From positions 806,001-870,000 of the forward strand of contig NZ_JADDIV010000002.1 in the NCBI RefSeq assembly GCF_015070875.1: 64,000 nt of DNA, given 5' to 3'. A model generated the notes under the pieces. The model searched no databases. It had not been told where the DNA came from and worked only from the letters and a program-made list of their open reading frames with translations. Positions 11,206-19,297 of this stretch are shown piece by piece (position 1 is the stretch's first letter; each line of letters opens with the position of its first letter). Source of the stretch: Ramlibacter pallidus. Lineage in GTDB: Bacteria > Pseudomonadota > Gammaproteobacteria > Burkholderiales > Burkholderiaceae_C. A program made the translations under genes and the position numbers.

Positions 11206-11230
11206 CCGTGCCAGCAGCTTGCAGGATGCG

Positions 11231-11473
11231 TCAAGGCCGGTCCAGGTCTCCACGCAGCACATGCGCGACCTCGCTGCGGCCGATGCCGAGGTCTTTCAGG
11301 TCGCGGTCGCTCATCGCGCGCAGTTCGTCGGCACCGGGCCCTTGGGGGCCGGCCGGGCGGGCCAGCCATCGGGCGCCATTCGCCGTGGCCGCAACGAGGG
11401 AGCGCACGACCCGACCCCATCCGGGCGGGGCCAGGGCGGCGGGGTGCAGGGTGGCGTTCGCGAGAGTGTCCAT
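11231..11473 (-). CDS. DUF1127 domain small protein
   Basis: The 80-residue protein ends in the DUF1127 signature ELRAMSDRDLKDLGIGRSEV, an arginine-rich helix pair. DUF1127 proteins are small and common in proteobacteria, and some bind RNA and affect phosphate or carbon metabolism. The N-terminal half is alanine/proline-rich and poorly conserved. It is divergent from the LysR gene at 11544 with 70 bases between, so the LysR protein may regulate it. Confidence 0.8.
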   Translation of the reverse strand: MDTLANATLHPAALAPPGWGRVVRSLVAATANGARWLARPAGPQGPGADELRAMSDRDLKDLGIGRSEVAHVLRGDLDRP

Positions 11474-11515
11474 GCCGGCATGGTCGCCACTACACTCGCA
11501 TCTGAAAAGTTGAGA

Positions 11516-11538
11516 TTCCTGAAGCCTTCCATCAGGAA
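11516..11538. promoter_or_regulatory. Inverted repeat overlapping the LysR ribosome binding region
   Basis: TTCCTGA (11516-11522) and TCAGGAA (11532-11538) form a 7-bp inverted repeat with a 9-base spacer, ending five bases before the ATG at 11544. AGGAA in the right arm can also act as the ribosome binding site. It could be a self-regulatory LysR site or an RNA hairpin limiting translation. Confidence 0.35.
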
Positions 11539-11543
11539 CCCTG

Positions 11544-12437
11544 ATGCGTGAACTGAACCTGGATCAACTGCGCACCCTGGTCACGGCGGTCGACCTGGGC
11601 ACGCTGTCGGCGGCTTCGCAGGCGCTGCACCTCGCGCAGCCCACCGTCAGCCTGCACGTGAGCGAACTCGAATCGCGCTTGGGTGCGCAACTGCTGCTGC
11701 GCGGGCCGCGCCGCGTGCAGCCCACCCCCGCGGGGGAGACCCTGCTCGCGCACGCGCGCCGGCTGCTGCGGGAGGCGGACGACGCCGTGCAGGCGGTCCA
11801 GCGCCAGCAGCAGGGCGTGACCGGGCGCGTCCGCCTGGGCACGTCCACGGGCATGCTGGTCTACCTTCTGCCCGAACTGCTGCGCGAGATGGCCGCCGCG
11901 CACCCCGATGTCGACGCGGAGGTCAGCATCGTCGGCACCAACGACGGCCTGGCCCGGCTGCAGGCGGGCACGCTGGACGTGGTGCTCATCGCACCGCCGC
12001 AGGCGGCGGGCGACCTCGTGGTGAGCCGCTGGCGGCGCGACCCCATGATGGCTTTCCTGCCGCGGGACTGGAAGGCGCCCCGGCATGCGACGCCGCAGTG
12101 GCTCGCGGCGCGCCCGCTGATCGCCAACGACGCCAGCACGCGCCTCTACCGGCAGACCGTGGAGTGGTTCGCCACCGCCGGCATCGTGCCGCGCGCGCGC
12201 ATCGAGCTGAACTACAACGAGGCGATGAAGAGCCTCGTGGCCGCGGGGTACGGCGCAGCCATCCTGCCGATGGAAGGCCCGGCCGAACGGCACACGGTGC
12301 TCGGCGTGCAGGTGGTGCCCCTGAAGCCCAGGCTCACCCGCGAGACAGTGATCGTGCACCGCGCCCTGCCGCTCCTGAGCGGCGCCGCGCGCGGGCTGCT
12401 GTCGATCCTGAAGGAACACGCCGGAGGCACCGCATGA
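11544..12437 (+). CDS. LysR family transcriptional regulator
   Basis: At 297 residues it has standard LysR length. The winged HTH is at residues 1-60 (LDQLRTLVTAVDLGTLSAAS, then ALHLAQPTVSLHVSELESRL) and the effector domain follows from about residue 90 (VRLGTSTGMLVYLLPELLRE). It overlaps the downstream PIN/VapC remnant through an ATGA junction. It is divergent from the DUF1127 gene. Its effector is unknown. Confidence 0.9.
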   Translation: MRELNLDQLRTLVTAVDLGTLSAASQALHLAQPTVSLHVSELESRLGAQLLLRGPRRVQPTPAGETLLAHARRLLREADDAVQAVQRQQQGVTGRVRLGTSTGMLVYLLPELLREMAAAHPDVDAEVSIVGTNDGLARLQAGTLDVVLIAPPQAAGDLVVSRWRRDPMMAFLPRDWKAPRHATPQWLAARPLIANDASTRLYRQTVEWFATAGIVPRARIELNYNEAMKSLVAAGYGAAILPMEGPAERHTVLGVQVVPLKPRLTRETVIVHRALPLLSGAARGLLSILKEHAGGTA

Positions 12438-12660
12438 CCCGCTACGTCATCGGCCCCGACACGGCGCTGGAACTCGCGCGGCGGCGGGCGCGCATCCCAG
12501 TCCGGCATCGCCTGCTGGCGCCGACCCTCCTTCGCTCGCAGGTGATTGCGCGCTCGGCGACCGCGTCCTGCAGCTGCGATGGCGGTCCTGGGCCACATCT
12601 ACACCGTCGGCAGGATGTGGCAGGACCACCTCACGGATGACCGCGCTCGCCAAGGAGTGA
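12434..12660 (+). pseudogene. Degraded PIN-domain (VapC-like) gene with internal deletion and frameshift
   Basis: The first 36 or so codons read MTRYVIGPDTALELARRRA through LLAPTLLRSQV, which I recognise as the start of a PIN-domain VapC-type family. After that the frame degenerates and stops at 12640. A second frame from 12553 reads LGDRVLQ, a motif that in intact homologues lies some 35 residues later, so an internal deletion with frame change is the simplest explanation. Residues for the catalytic centre are gone. It overlaps the LysR stop by four bases. The family match is from memory and needs a search. Confidence 0.55.
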
Positions 12661-12661
12661 C

Positions 12662-13383
12662 ATGGACCGAAGAAGATTCCTGCAGGCCGGACCCGCGATC
12701 GGAGCGCTCTGCCTCGCCGAACGTCCGGGCGCGCGGGCCGTTACCCCGCCGCCGCCCAACCTCCTCGTGAGGCTGGACATCGGACCTGCGCCAGTGCTCA
12801 TGGTCGCAACCCGGGGCATGCTCTACCTGAGCCGGGACGACGGTGCCACGTGGTCGACATGGCAGGTTCCCTTTGCGTGGGAAACGAGGGGGAGCGACGT
12901 TCCCGACACGTTCACGGCGACACCGGTATCCGGAAGCCGCGATGCCGATGTGCTGGCCTGGTGGGTGCCTGCGCCCGGCCCGTTGGCCTTCGATGCGTCC
13001 TCCAGGAAGCACTTCTCCTGCGTCTCGGATGCCGTGTATGTCAGCGACGACCGTGGCCGCCGCTGGACGCGCGCCGGTGTGCTGCCGCAGCGCAGCGACG
13101 GCTTGCGGGCAGACTGCCGGTCGCTGCAAGCAGCGCCGGGCGAGTTGCTCCATGCCGGGACCAGCACGGGCGTCCGCGTGAGCGCAGATGCCGGAAAGAC
13201 ATGGTCGTCCATTGACCACGCCGCGCTTCGTGGTGCCGCGGTGGACTTCATGGCCGGCGACGACAGCGGCGCGGTTTACCTCAATGCGAGGGCTACGCGC
13301 TGACGGCGCAGCAGGTCTACAAGTTCGATGCAGCTTCGGGGGCCTGGTCCGCGCTCGGCAGGAAGGGCATTCCCGAGCGTTGA
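12662..13383 (+). pseudogene. Asp-box (BNR) repeat exported protein, frameshifted near its end
   Basis: The main frame (12662-13303) starts MDRRRFLQAGPAIGALCLA, a twin-arginine-like signal, and contains three Asp-box repeats: SRDDGATW, SDDRGRRW and SADAGKTW, as in sialidase-type beta-propellers. The frame ends abruptly at 13303. A shift near 13286-13288 continues as EGYALTAQQVYKFDAASGAW and ends naturally at 13383, so one base has been lost or gained, or the read has an error. With the shift repaired it would have about 239 residues, still short for a full propeller. No glycosidase activity is claimed. Confidence 0.6.
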
Positions 13384-13432
13384 GGCGCAACGGCTGCGCC
13401 AGACGCCGCGTTCCCGAGCCTGCAACTGCCGC

Positions 13433-14294
13433 TCACTGGAGCGCCGGCAACACCCGCCGGTATTGCACCGCCTCCGCCACGTGCAGCACTTCGACGTCCG
13501 CGGATGCCGCCAGGTCCGCAATCGTGCGCGCCACCTTCAGCACGCGGTGCGTCGAGCGTGCGCTCCATCCAAGCCGTCCCGCCGCCTGCCGCAGGAACGT
13601 GGCCGCTTCGGCCGACAGCGCTGCATGCCGGTCGATCTCCTCGCCTTGCAGCGCATGGTTGCACGCGCCCTGCCTTCGCAGGGCGACGGAGCGCGCAGCG
13701 ACACAACGCGCCTGCACGCTGGCGGTGGCCTCGCCGGCCGGCGTATCCAGCAGTTCCGCCGGGCTGAGCGCAGGCACCTCCACGTGCAGGTCGATGCGGT
13801 CCAGCAGCGGGCCGCTCAAGCGGCCCTGGTAGCGCGCCACCTGGTCGGGCGAGCAGCGGCAGGCGCGCCCCGAGCCGAGCCAGCCGCAAGGGCAGGGGTT
13901 CATCGCCGCCACCAGCTGGAAGCGCGCCGGGAACTCGCTGCGCCGCGCCGCGCGCGCGATGGTGATGCGCCCGGTCTCCAGCGGTTCGCGCAAGGCCTCC
14001 AGCGCGGCCCGCGGGAACTCCGGCAGCTCGTCGAGGAACAGCACGCCGTGGTGCGCCAGCGAAATCTCGCCGGGCCGCGGGGGCGAACCGCCGCCCACGA
14101 GGGCCACCGCGCTGGCCGAATGGTGCGGCGCGCAGGTCGGACGCTGGGCCCACTGCCGCAACGCGAACCGTCCCGACAGGCTGGCGATGGCGGCGCTCTC
14201 CAGGGCTTCGCCGGTTTCCATCGGCGGCAGCAGCCCGGCAAAACGCTGCGCCAGCATCGACTTGCCCGAGCCGGGAGGACCGACCAGCAGCAAG
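13433..14294 (-). pseudogene. comM: comM (yifB) 3' half, separated by the integrated element
   Basis: This is the C-terminal part (about 285 residues) of the YifB/ComM Mg-chelatase-like AAA+ helicase, which drives branch migration in natural transformation. It begins in the middle of the Walker A region (TLLLVGPPGSGKSMLAQRF) and includes HHGVLFLDELPEF and the zinc-like NPCPCG motif. The missing N-terminal 225 residues are at 23052-23726; together they make about 509 residues, the usual length. An ATG at 14335 inside the element is in frame, so a 300-residue chimera with an intact ATP site could be made. The gene is broken at CAGCAAG. Confidence 0.9.
14288..14294. other. Left attachment core (attL) of the element in comM
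   Basis: CAGCAAG at 14288-14294 is repeated at 23052-23058. Removing everything from 14295 to 23058 restores the comM reading frame across HSLL-LVGPPGSGKS. Serine integrases exchange strands within such short shared cores. Confidence 0.8.
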
Positions 14295-14313
14295 GTAGGG
14301 CAAAATACACCCA

Positions 14314-16008
14314 ATGGAAAAGCTCGCCTACTCATACATCAGATTTAGCAGTGCAGAGCAGGCTCAGGGTGACTCCGAGCGTCGTCAACTCGCCAAGTTC
14401 CAGGCGTACTGCAAGGCAGCGCAGCTGACCCCCGCAGAAGACAGCTTTGCGGACAAGGGGCGAAGTGGGTTCAAGGCCGAGCACTTGAACGACACCGGCG
14501 AGTTGCGGCGCTTCCTTGACTTGGCACGGGACGGGGAGATTCCGAAGCACTCGACGCTCGTTGTCGAGAACTTGGACCGGCTTGGGCGGCAGGAGGTCGA
14601 GGATGCCTTCGGCGTGTTTACCGGCATCCTTGGCGCCGGCATTCGGATCGTCACGCTACCTGACGGTCAAGCGCCCCAGGAATTTGTCAAGGGCAAGCTT
14701 GACCTTGTGAAGCTGGTCATGGTTCTTATGGACATGTCGCGTGCTCATGAGGAGAGTCGCCGAAAACAGGAGCTTGTGAGTGCGGCTTTTGCCAACAAGC
14801 AGGCGCTGGCGCGAGCGAGCTACAAGCCAATGGGCAACACTGCGCCGCTCTGGCTGCGTCGAAAGACCGGCTGGCGTAACTACGAGCAGGACGGTAGCGC
14901 TTACGAAGAGATTCCAGAACGCGCGGAGGTCGTGAGGCGAATATTCCAGCGGGCGATTGAAGGCTACGGCAAGGGAGTGATTGCTAAGAGGCTGAACGCG
15001 GAGGGTGTCAAAAGCTTCAAAGCCGAAAATCAGAAGCTGAAGGCGAGGGGCTTTGACGGCCAGTGGGGACCTTCCTCCGTGGACAAGGTTTTGAAGAGCC
15101 GGGCAGTTTTCGGTGAGTACCAGCCGACGACCAGAAGAGGAGGCAACGGCGGCAAGCCTACCAACGCAGGCGATCCGATCCCGGGGTACTTCCCAACGGT
15201 GGTGGATGTGGATACGTTTTACGCGGCTCAGGCAGCCGTTGATGGCAGGCGCACATCGAAAGCAACGAAGCAGAGCAAGAGCTTCAACGTCTTTCAGGGC
15301 ATCGCCAAGTGTGAGAAGTGCTCCGCGAACCTTCACATGGTCAACAAGGGAACACCCCCGAAGGGAGGAACATATCTTCGATGCGCCAAGATCGGGAAGG
15401 GTGGTTGCAAGTGCAAATCTGTGCGCATCGAGCAAGCCGAAGCTGTGTTCAGAGGCATGCTGGTCCGACTCGATGCTCTTTCTTTGGTGCAGGATTCCAG
15501 CGCCAGCATCGAGAGGGAGATTCAGATCATCGACGGCCAGCTGGCTGAGGCCAAGCGAAGGCAAGCCATGTTCAGGAAGGCTCTGGACAAGGACAGCGAA
15601 TCGGAGACCTTCCAAGATGCAGTGATCCGAGTCGATAGCGACATTCGGGCTTTGAACAAGAAGCGGCAGGCATTGAAGACGGACCTTGCTGCTGAGAGCG
15701 GTCTTGGGTGGGACGAGTTCTTGGAGCGGTTGGACCTCGTTTCGTATGAAGGCAGGGCCAAAGCAAATGCGTTGGTCAAACGGCTTGGCGTCATTGTCAC
15801 AATCGGACCTTCGGGGTACTCCATCAGCCAGGACGGCGAGGAGCTCTTTGGGATGGACTATCGTGAAGGCGAGGCCGGGTACTTCATGCCCAGCTTCGGG
15901 AGGAAGCTGCCGCAGTTCTTCCCGGTAAGCAGCGTCCCGGGACTTGCGATAGCTGAAGAGGCCTACGACGCGCTGGAAGATGAAGGACACCCGGTCGGAG
16001 AATACTGA
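14314..16008 (+). CDS. Large serine recombinase (element integrase)
   Basis: The 564-residue protein has the catalytic resolvase domain first, with the Y-x-R-x-S motif YIRFS (nucleophile Ser12) and ENLDRLGRQEVEDA near residue 87. The Recombinase domain follows (PMGNTAPLWL to DKVLKSRAVFGEY), then a zinc ribbon (cysteines from about residue 333: CEKC, later RCAK and GGCKC) and a coiled-coil. It would integrate and excise the element with attP and attB, perhaps with a directionality factor not identified here. Its ATG is 20 bases inside the left end, so its promoter must lie across the junction. Confidence 0.93.
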   Translation: MEKLAYSYIRFSSAEQAQGDSERRQLAKFQAYCKAAQLTPAEDSFADKGRSGFKAEHLNDTGELRRFLDLARDGEIPKHSTLVVENLDRLGRQEVEDAFGVFTGILGAGIRIVTLPDGQAPQEFVKGKLDLVKLVMVLMDMSRAHEESRRKQELVSAAFANKQALARASYKPMGNTAPLWLRRKTGWRNYEQDGSAYEEIPERAEVVRRIFQRAIEGYGKGVIAKRLNAEGVKSFKAENQKLKARGFDGQWGPSSVDKVLKSRAVFGEYQPTTRRGGNGGKPTNAGDPIPGYFPTVVDVDTFYAAQAAVDGRRTSKATKQSKSFNVFQGIAKCEKCSANLHMVNKGTPPKGGTYLRCAKIGKGGCKCKSVRIEQAEAVFRGMLVRLDALSLVQDSSASIEREIQIIDGQLAEAKRRQAMFRKALDKDSESETFQDAVIRVDSDIRALNKKRQALKTDLAAESGLGWDEFLERLDLVSYEGRAKANALVKRLGVIVTIGPSGYSISQDGEELFGMDYREGEAGYFMPSFGRKLPQFFPVSSVPGLAIAEEAYDALEDEGHPVGEY

Positions 16009-16034
16009 GTTGGTGCTTATCTTCGGGAGTACCC

Positions 16035-16397
16035 ATGTCCCTTCTTCCTACTGATTGGTCCAGTTTCCTTTGGGGAGCAGCAGTGGGCCTATTCGCCGCA
16101 TTTTTTACCGGCTTCTTCAAGAAGGCGGGTGAACATGCCTACGAAGCTTTCCGCGCGAAAGCTTTCCCTCCTTCGCCAGAGCCACTGGAGGTTGATAGGC
16201 GCTTTGCACCAGCGATCTTCAAGACAGGTGGCTGCTCGTGGGTAGACGAAGTTCGGGTCGCGGAGTTCGAGGACAAAGGCTTCACGCACTACCCGCACCA
16301 GAGCGGCGCTCCTAAGTGCTTTCGCACATCGTATGACGGGCGACGGTCCTTCAAGGAATTTCTGATGGTGTCGCCGGGCGCAGAGCTGGCGGAGTAA
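16035..16397 (+). CDS. Hypothetical membrane-anchored protein
   Basis: The protein has 120 residues. One hydrophobic segment (WGAAVGLFAAFFTGFF, residues about 13-28) is followed by a basic stretch and a soluble tail with no family I recognise (GCSWVDEVRVAEFEDKG, KCFRTSYDGRRSFKEFL). The ATG follows GGGAG by about six bases, and the gene starts 26 bases after the integrase stop, so they may be co-transcribed. It converges on the next gene. Confidence 0.55.
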   Translation: MSLLPTDWSSFLWGAAVGLFAAFFTGFFKKAGEHAYEAFRAKAFPPSPEPLEVDRRFAPAIFKTGGCSWVDEVRVAEFEDKGFTHYPHQSGAPKCFRTSYDGRRSFKEFLMVSPGAELAE

Positions 16398-16406
16398 TCC
16401 AGCTTT

Positions 16407-16802
16407 CTATTCGCAGGAGCCGGTGGACGGAAGCGCCCACGACCCGATTCGGAACTCTTGTGGGTCGAGCACGGTGCGGGTACGTCTCTCGGCCTCGAAA
16501 GGCTTCAAGGGTGCGTCGTCGTTCATGAACTTTCCCACTTGAGCGTAGAACGACTGCCAATCCTTCCAGATGCCTACATTCACGAAGTGGCGACATGTGC
16601 CCTGACTGTGCCCGGCACTCAGGTCGTCTACTGCAAACGGAAATCGGGGTGCGTCGGGCGGCTGACGAAGCGGGGCGCTCAGAAATTCTCCAGCCAATCC
16701 TTCCTTGACTTCGACCTTTGCAGTCTCGGTCCAAAAGCGGAAGAACTCAGACTCCGCCTCGTCGGTCGGTTTGATGCGCCAATGGATCAACACGATGATC
16801 AA
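16407..16802 (-). CDS. Hypothetical protein, possible dimeric alpha/beta-barrel (ABM-like) fold
   Basis: The 131-residue protein opens MIIVLIHWRIKPTDEAESEFFRFW and has HFVNVGIWKDWQSFYAQVGK later. That pattern of a beta-strand with HW.IK.., a long helix, then a strand with W and a following helix recalls the antibiotic-biosynthesis-monooxygenase (ferredoxin-like dimer) fold. No catalytic residues can be named. It lies 24 bases downstream of the HEPN-like gene on the same strand and probably shares its transcript. Its function is unknown. Confidence 0.55.
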   Translation of the reverse strand: MIIVLIHWRIKPTDEAESEFFRFWTETAKVEVKEGLAGEFLSAPLRQPPDAPRFPFAVDDLSAGHSQGTCRHFVNVGIWKDWQSFYAQVGKFMNDDAPLKPFEAERRTRTVLDPQEFRIGSWALPSTGSCE

Positions 16803-16826
16803 AGTTGTCTCCGTTGGAAGGGAATG

Positions 16827-17381
16827 TTAAGACCAGGCGTATATTCCGCCCCCGCCAGTGGAGAACGGGGCGTCGGTATAGCCAAGGGCCGCATGCAGTT
16901 GCTCGATTAGCGCGACTGCGTCCGCGAAGTGGCTCTCGGCGTTCTCCAGAGTGATGAACTGCTGCCATTCTGCGCCAGGGAGTGCGCTCGCTATCGACTC
17001 CCCATGCGCTACTTCGACCTCGACCTGCTCTGTGACGGTTCGCCCGTGAGCCATCGAATCGCGAAAGTCAAAGAGACGGACCAAAGAACTGTAAGGGCGC
17101 TCTTCCATCGTTGGAGACAGTCGCGCCGCCTCCGCGAAGAGCATGTACTTTCGGCGCTTGGAATAGCGCCGCTCAATCCGTTCCCAGTTCTCATGCCGCA
17201 GTCGCCCCAAATGATTTAGGTACGCCTCCAGCATGAAGGCCGAGTAAATCAGCGCGGACATGCAGGTATACAACTGGCCATCCCGCGACTCCCTGGCAAG
17301 GCGCAGCATGTGGCCTGCGCCAATCCACATGTACACGAACGTCTTTGTAGTGGACCTGCCTCTGATCGACGACGACGCCAT
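16827..17381 (-). CDS. HEPN-like domain protein (hypothetical)
   Basis: The ATG at 17381 gives 184 residues; a GTG 75 bases upstream is possible but adds low-complexity sequence. The protein is helical (FVYMWIGAGHMLRLARESRD, LIYSAFMLEAYLNHLGRLR) and carries FDFRDSMAHGR. This contains R-x4-H (RDSMAH), the active-site motif of HEPN ribonucleases found in toxins and antiviral proteins. No nucleotidyltransferase antitoxin of the usual MNT type sits beside it; the ABM-like gene follows instead. The HEPN call rests on one motif and the helical layout. Confidence 0.5.
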   Translation of the reverse strand: MASSSIRGRSTTKTFVYMWIGAGHMLRLARESRDGQLYTCMSALIYSAFMLEAYLNHLGRLRHENWERIERRYSKRRKYMLFAEAARLSPTMEERPYSSLVRLFDFRDSMAHGRTVTEQVEVEVAHGESIASALPGAEWQQFITLENAESHFADAVALIEQLHAALGYTDAPFSTGGGGIYAWS

Positions 17382-17629
17382 GGAACCCCCGGGAGTGGAG
17401 GAGTCATTATCCGCAGGGAGGGCAGCATGCCCGTAGGTTGCATTGCTGCAGGCCACGCGATGTTCAAAAAAAAATTTAGCCGTGCCGCCACCTGTGCGCC
17501 CAAGGTCGGACGACGCGCGAGTGCATGGCTTAGCCAGTGCAGAGACAGGGCCTTCGCGCTCGTTCAGCCGCTGAAATATCTACAAGGCCCGGGACGCACA
17601 ATCGGGCAGTCGCCAGCTACCCGCCTTGC

Positions 17630-18256
17630 TCAGGCCGCTGTAGCGGCTTCCTTCAGACGCTGGGACAGGCGGGACAGCGTGGAGCGTGAACAGCCAGTCG
17701 CGTCCACGATGCTGTTCCAGCTTTGGCCCTTCTCCAGCATGCCCATGATGGCCTCGTTCCTCTTCGTGTCTTCCTTCCGGCCCTTGTAGCCGCCCTCTGC
17801 CTTCAGCTTCTGAATGCCTTGCTGCTGGCGACGGCGGCGGTCGGTGTAGTCCTTCCGGGCGATGGCAGCCAGCATGTCCAGCATCATCGCGTTCAGGGCG
17901 TCCATCATGCGGCCCGTCATCTCGTCGGCGGCAGTGACCATCATCCACGAGGTAGGCAGGTCCAATGCAACCACGCGCACCTTGCGGGACTGGAGTTCTG
18001 TCTTGAGCTTGCTCCAGTCCTCAGCACTGAGGCGGGAGAGTCGGTCCACCTGTTCGCACAGGAGCACATCGCCCTCTTGGCAGTCGGCCAGCAGGCGGAA
18101 CAACTCGGGGCGCTGGAGGGATGCACCAGACTCGTTCTCCACGTAATACGCAGCAACCTTCAGACCGCGATCCTTTGCGAAGGCCGCGAGGTCTGCCTTG
18201 GCGCGGGTAGCGTCTTGCTCCTTGGTGCTGGCGCGGAGGTAGGCCCGGACAAACAT
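17630..18256 (-). CDS. Serine recombinase, resolvase/invertase family
   Basis: At 208 residues it has the length of a small resolvase/invertase such as TnpR or Pin. The catalytic domain starts VRAYLRASTKEQDATRAKAD with nucleophile Ser10, includes VENESGASLQRPELFRLLAD and CEQVDRLSRLSAEDW, and ends with a Hin-type HTH (GQSWNSIVDATGCSRSTLSR). Its start is 16 bases from a set of inverted repeats that may be its binding site. It is on the opposite strand to the large integrase. It could resolve dimers, invert a segment, or be a relic of another transposon. Confidence 0.9.
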   Translation of the reverse strand: MFVRAYLRASTKEQDATRAKADLAAFAKDRGLKVAAYYVENESGASLQRPELFRLLADCQEGDVLLCEQVDRLSRLSAEDWSKLKTELQSRKVRVVALDLPTSWMMVTAADEMTGRMMDALNAMMLDMLAAIARKDYTDRRRRQQQGIQKLKAEGGYKGRKEDTKRNEAIMGMLEKGQSWNSIVDATGCSRSTLSRLSQRLKEAATAA

Positions 18257-18271
18257 GTTCTTCGCTTTGCA

Positions 18272-18386
18272 GTTCGTTTTGGATGGTTCGTATTATGAGG
18301 GTTCGATTTGGGTCGTGCAAGGGTTTTTATCGAACCAACAAAACGAACACCTTGGAAGGTTCGGCTGAGGCATACCTAAATCGAAC
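18272..18386. repeat. Nested GGTTCG/CGAACC inverted repeats, candidate res site
   Basis: An imperfect 19/18-base inverted repeat pairs 18272-18290 (GTTCGTTTTGGATGGTTCG) with 18331-18348. GGTTCGAT (18300-18307) also pairs with ATCGAACC (18329-18336), and further copies lie at 18358-18363 and 18379-18386. Several inverted subsites in about 115 bases directly upstream of a resolvase gene are what a res site looks like. The repeats would also overlap the resolvase promoter. Confidence 0.5.
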
Positions 18387-18424
18387 TCGGTTGGAGGCTC
18401 AGCTTGCTCGGGTAAAGTCTTGGA

Positions 18425-18751
18425 ATGACGTGCTTTCCAACGACGATGAACGTTAACGTGGCTACGTTGATCGTTTTGATGCTTGCGGCAGTTGGTGTTG
18501 GCGCTGGAGCTGCAATCCTTCGTCCTTGGCGCAAATGGCTAAACAACCCGGCAGTAGTTCATTGGCTCCAGGAGATTGCGGTGCATGGGGTCTTCTACGG
18601 CTTCGCAGCAGCGTTGCTCTTGGGGCTGGACAAGTGCGAACCAAGCTGGGCCTACCCGGTCTATATAGTGGTGTACATCCTCGTGCTGGGCGGAATGTCC
18701 CTGTGGTTGGCCATCCATCATCAACGACTCGCCAAACCAGGTCATCTTTAG
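18425..18751 (+). CDS. Small hypothetical membrane protein
   Basis: The protein has 108 residues (or 101 from the ATG at 18446). Three hydrophobic segments are visible: VATLIVLMLAAVGVGAGAAI, VHGVFYGFAAALLLGLD and VYIVVYILVLGGMSLWLAI. No family is recognised. The next gene starts nine bases after its stop with an AGGAG site between, so the two form a small operon. The operon is divergent from the resolvase across the repeat cluster. Confidence 0.55.
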   Translation: MTCFPTTMNVNVATLIVLMLAAVGVGAGAAILRPWRKWLNNPAVVHWLQEIAVHGVFYGFAAALLLGLDKCEPSWAYPVYIVVYILVLGGMSLWLAIHHQRLAKPGHL

Positions 18752-18760
18752 GAGACCCCA

Positions 18761-19297
18761 ATGCTGGCGCTCTTTCTATTTAGCCTGACTCTCCTGGGAT
18801 TTTTCGCGGTGCTTGGGGTGAGGATGGCCATGTCGTCCACTGTCCCCGAGCAGCTTAGAGAACCTGAGATGCATGGCACAGGCTCTCAAGCGGCGGCAGA
18901 CGTAGTCAACAAGCTGCGCGGCGGCGCAGTAGCAGACATAAAGGCTGAACTCGATAAGATCGACGAAGTCATGCGGTTGATGAAGGACCTGGAAAGGTCG
19001 GGGCAGACAGTCGAGGGGAAGCCGCTGGTTCTGCATAGTCCCCAATTCGCCGGTGGAGGTGAGCTATTCGAACGGACCCCGTGGATGCGTATGCTTTGGG
19101 GCCGGAGCGGAGATGAGTTGGCCGAGCTTAGATCGTTGGAAGAGAAAGCTAAGGGAACCCTGGCAGCAGCATCCGAAGCGAACTTTTTCCTCGCGGGCCG
19201 TGCCGAGAGTGTGGCTGATGGTTTGAAAGACCTCTCAGCCAAAATCAAGGAGATCGAGGCGAAGCTGGCCAGCGTAGAGAAAGAAAGAAAGGTCTAA
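18761..19297 (+). CDS. Hypothetical membrane-anchored coiled-coil protein
   Basis: The 178-residue protein begins with one membrane segment (LALFLFSLTLLGFFAVLGVR) and continues with long charged helices (VVNKLRGGAVADIKAELDKI and ADGLKDLSAKIKEIEAKLAS) that look like coiled-coil. No catalytic motif is visible. It follows the small membrane protein by nine bases with TTAGGAGACC as ribosome binding site. Together the pair could be a membrane complex; the function is unknown. Confidence 0.55.
   Translation: MLALFLFSLTLLGFFAVLGVRMAMSSTVPEQLREPEMHGTGSQAAADVVNKLRGGAVADIKAELDKIDEVMRLMKDLERSGQTVEGKPLVLHSPQFAGGGELFERTPWMRMLWGRSGDELAELRSLEEKAKGTLAAASEANFFLAGRAESVADGLKDLSAKIKEIEAKLASVEKERKV

Noticed and set aside
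12662..13303. True sialidase
   Set aside because: Asp-box repeats alone also occur in non-enzymatic propellers, the catalytic Arg triad is not visible, and the gene is damaged.
17630..18390. Tn3-type transposon
   Set aside because: A resolvase and res-like repeats are present, but no transposase gene and no 38-bp terminal repeats are seen.
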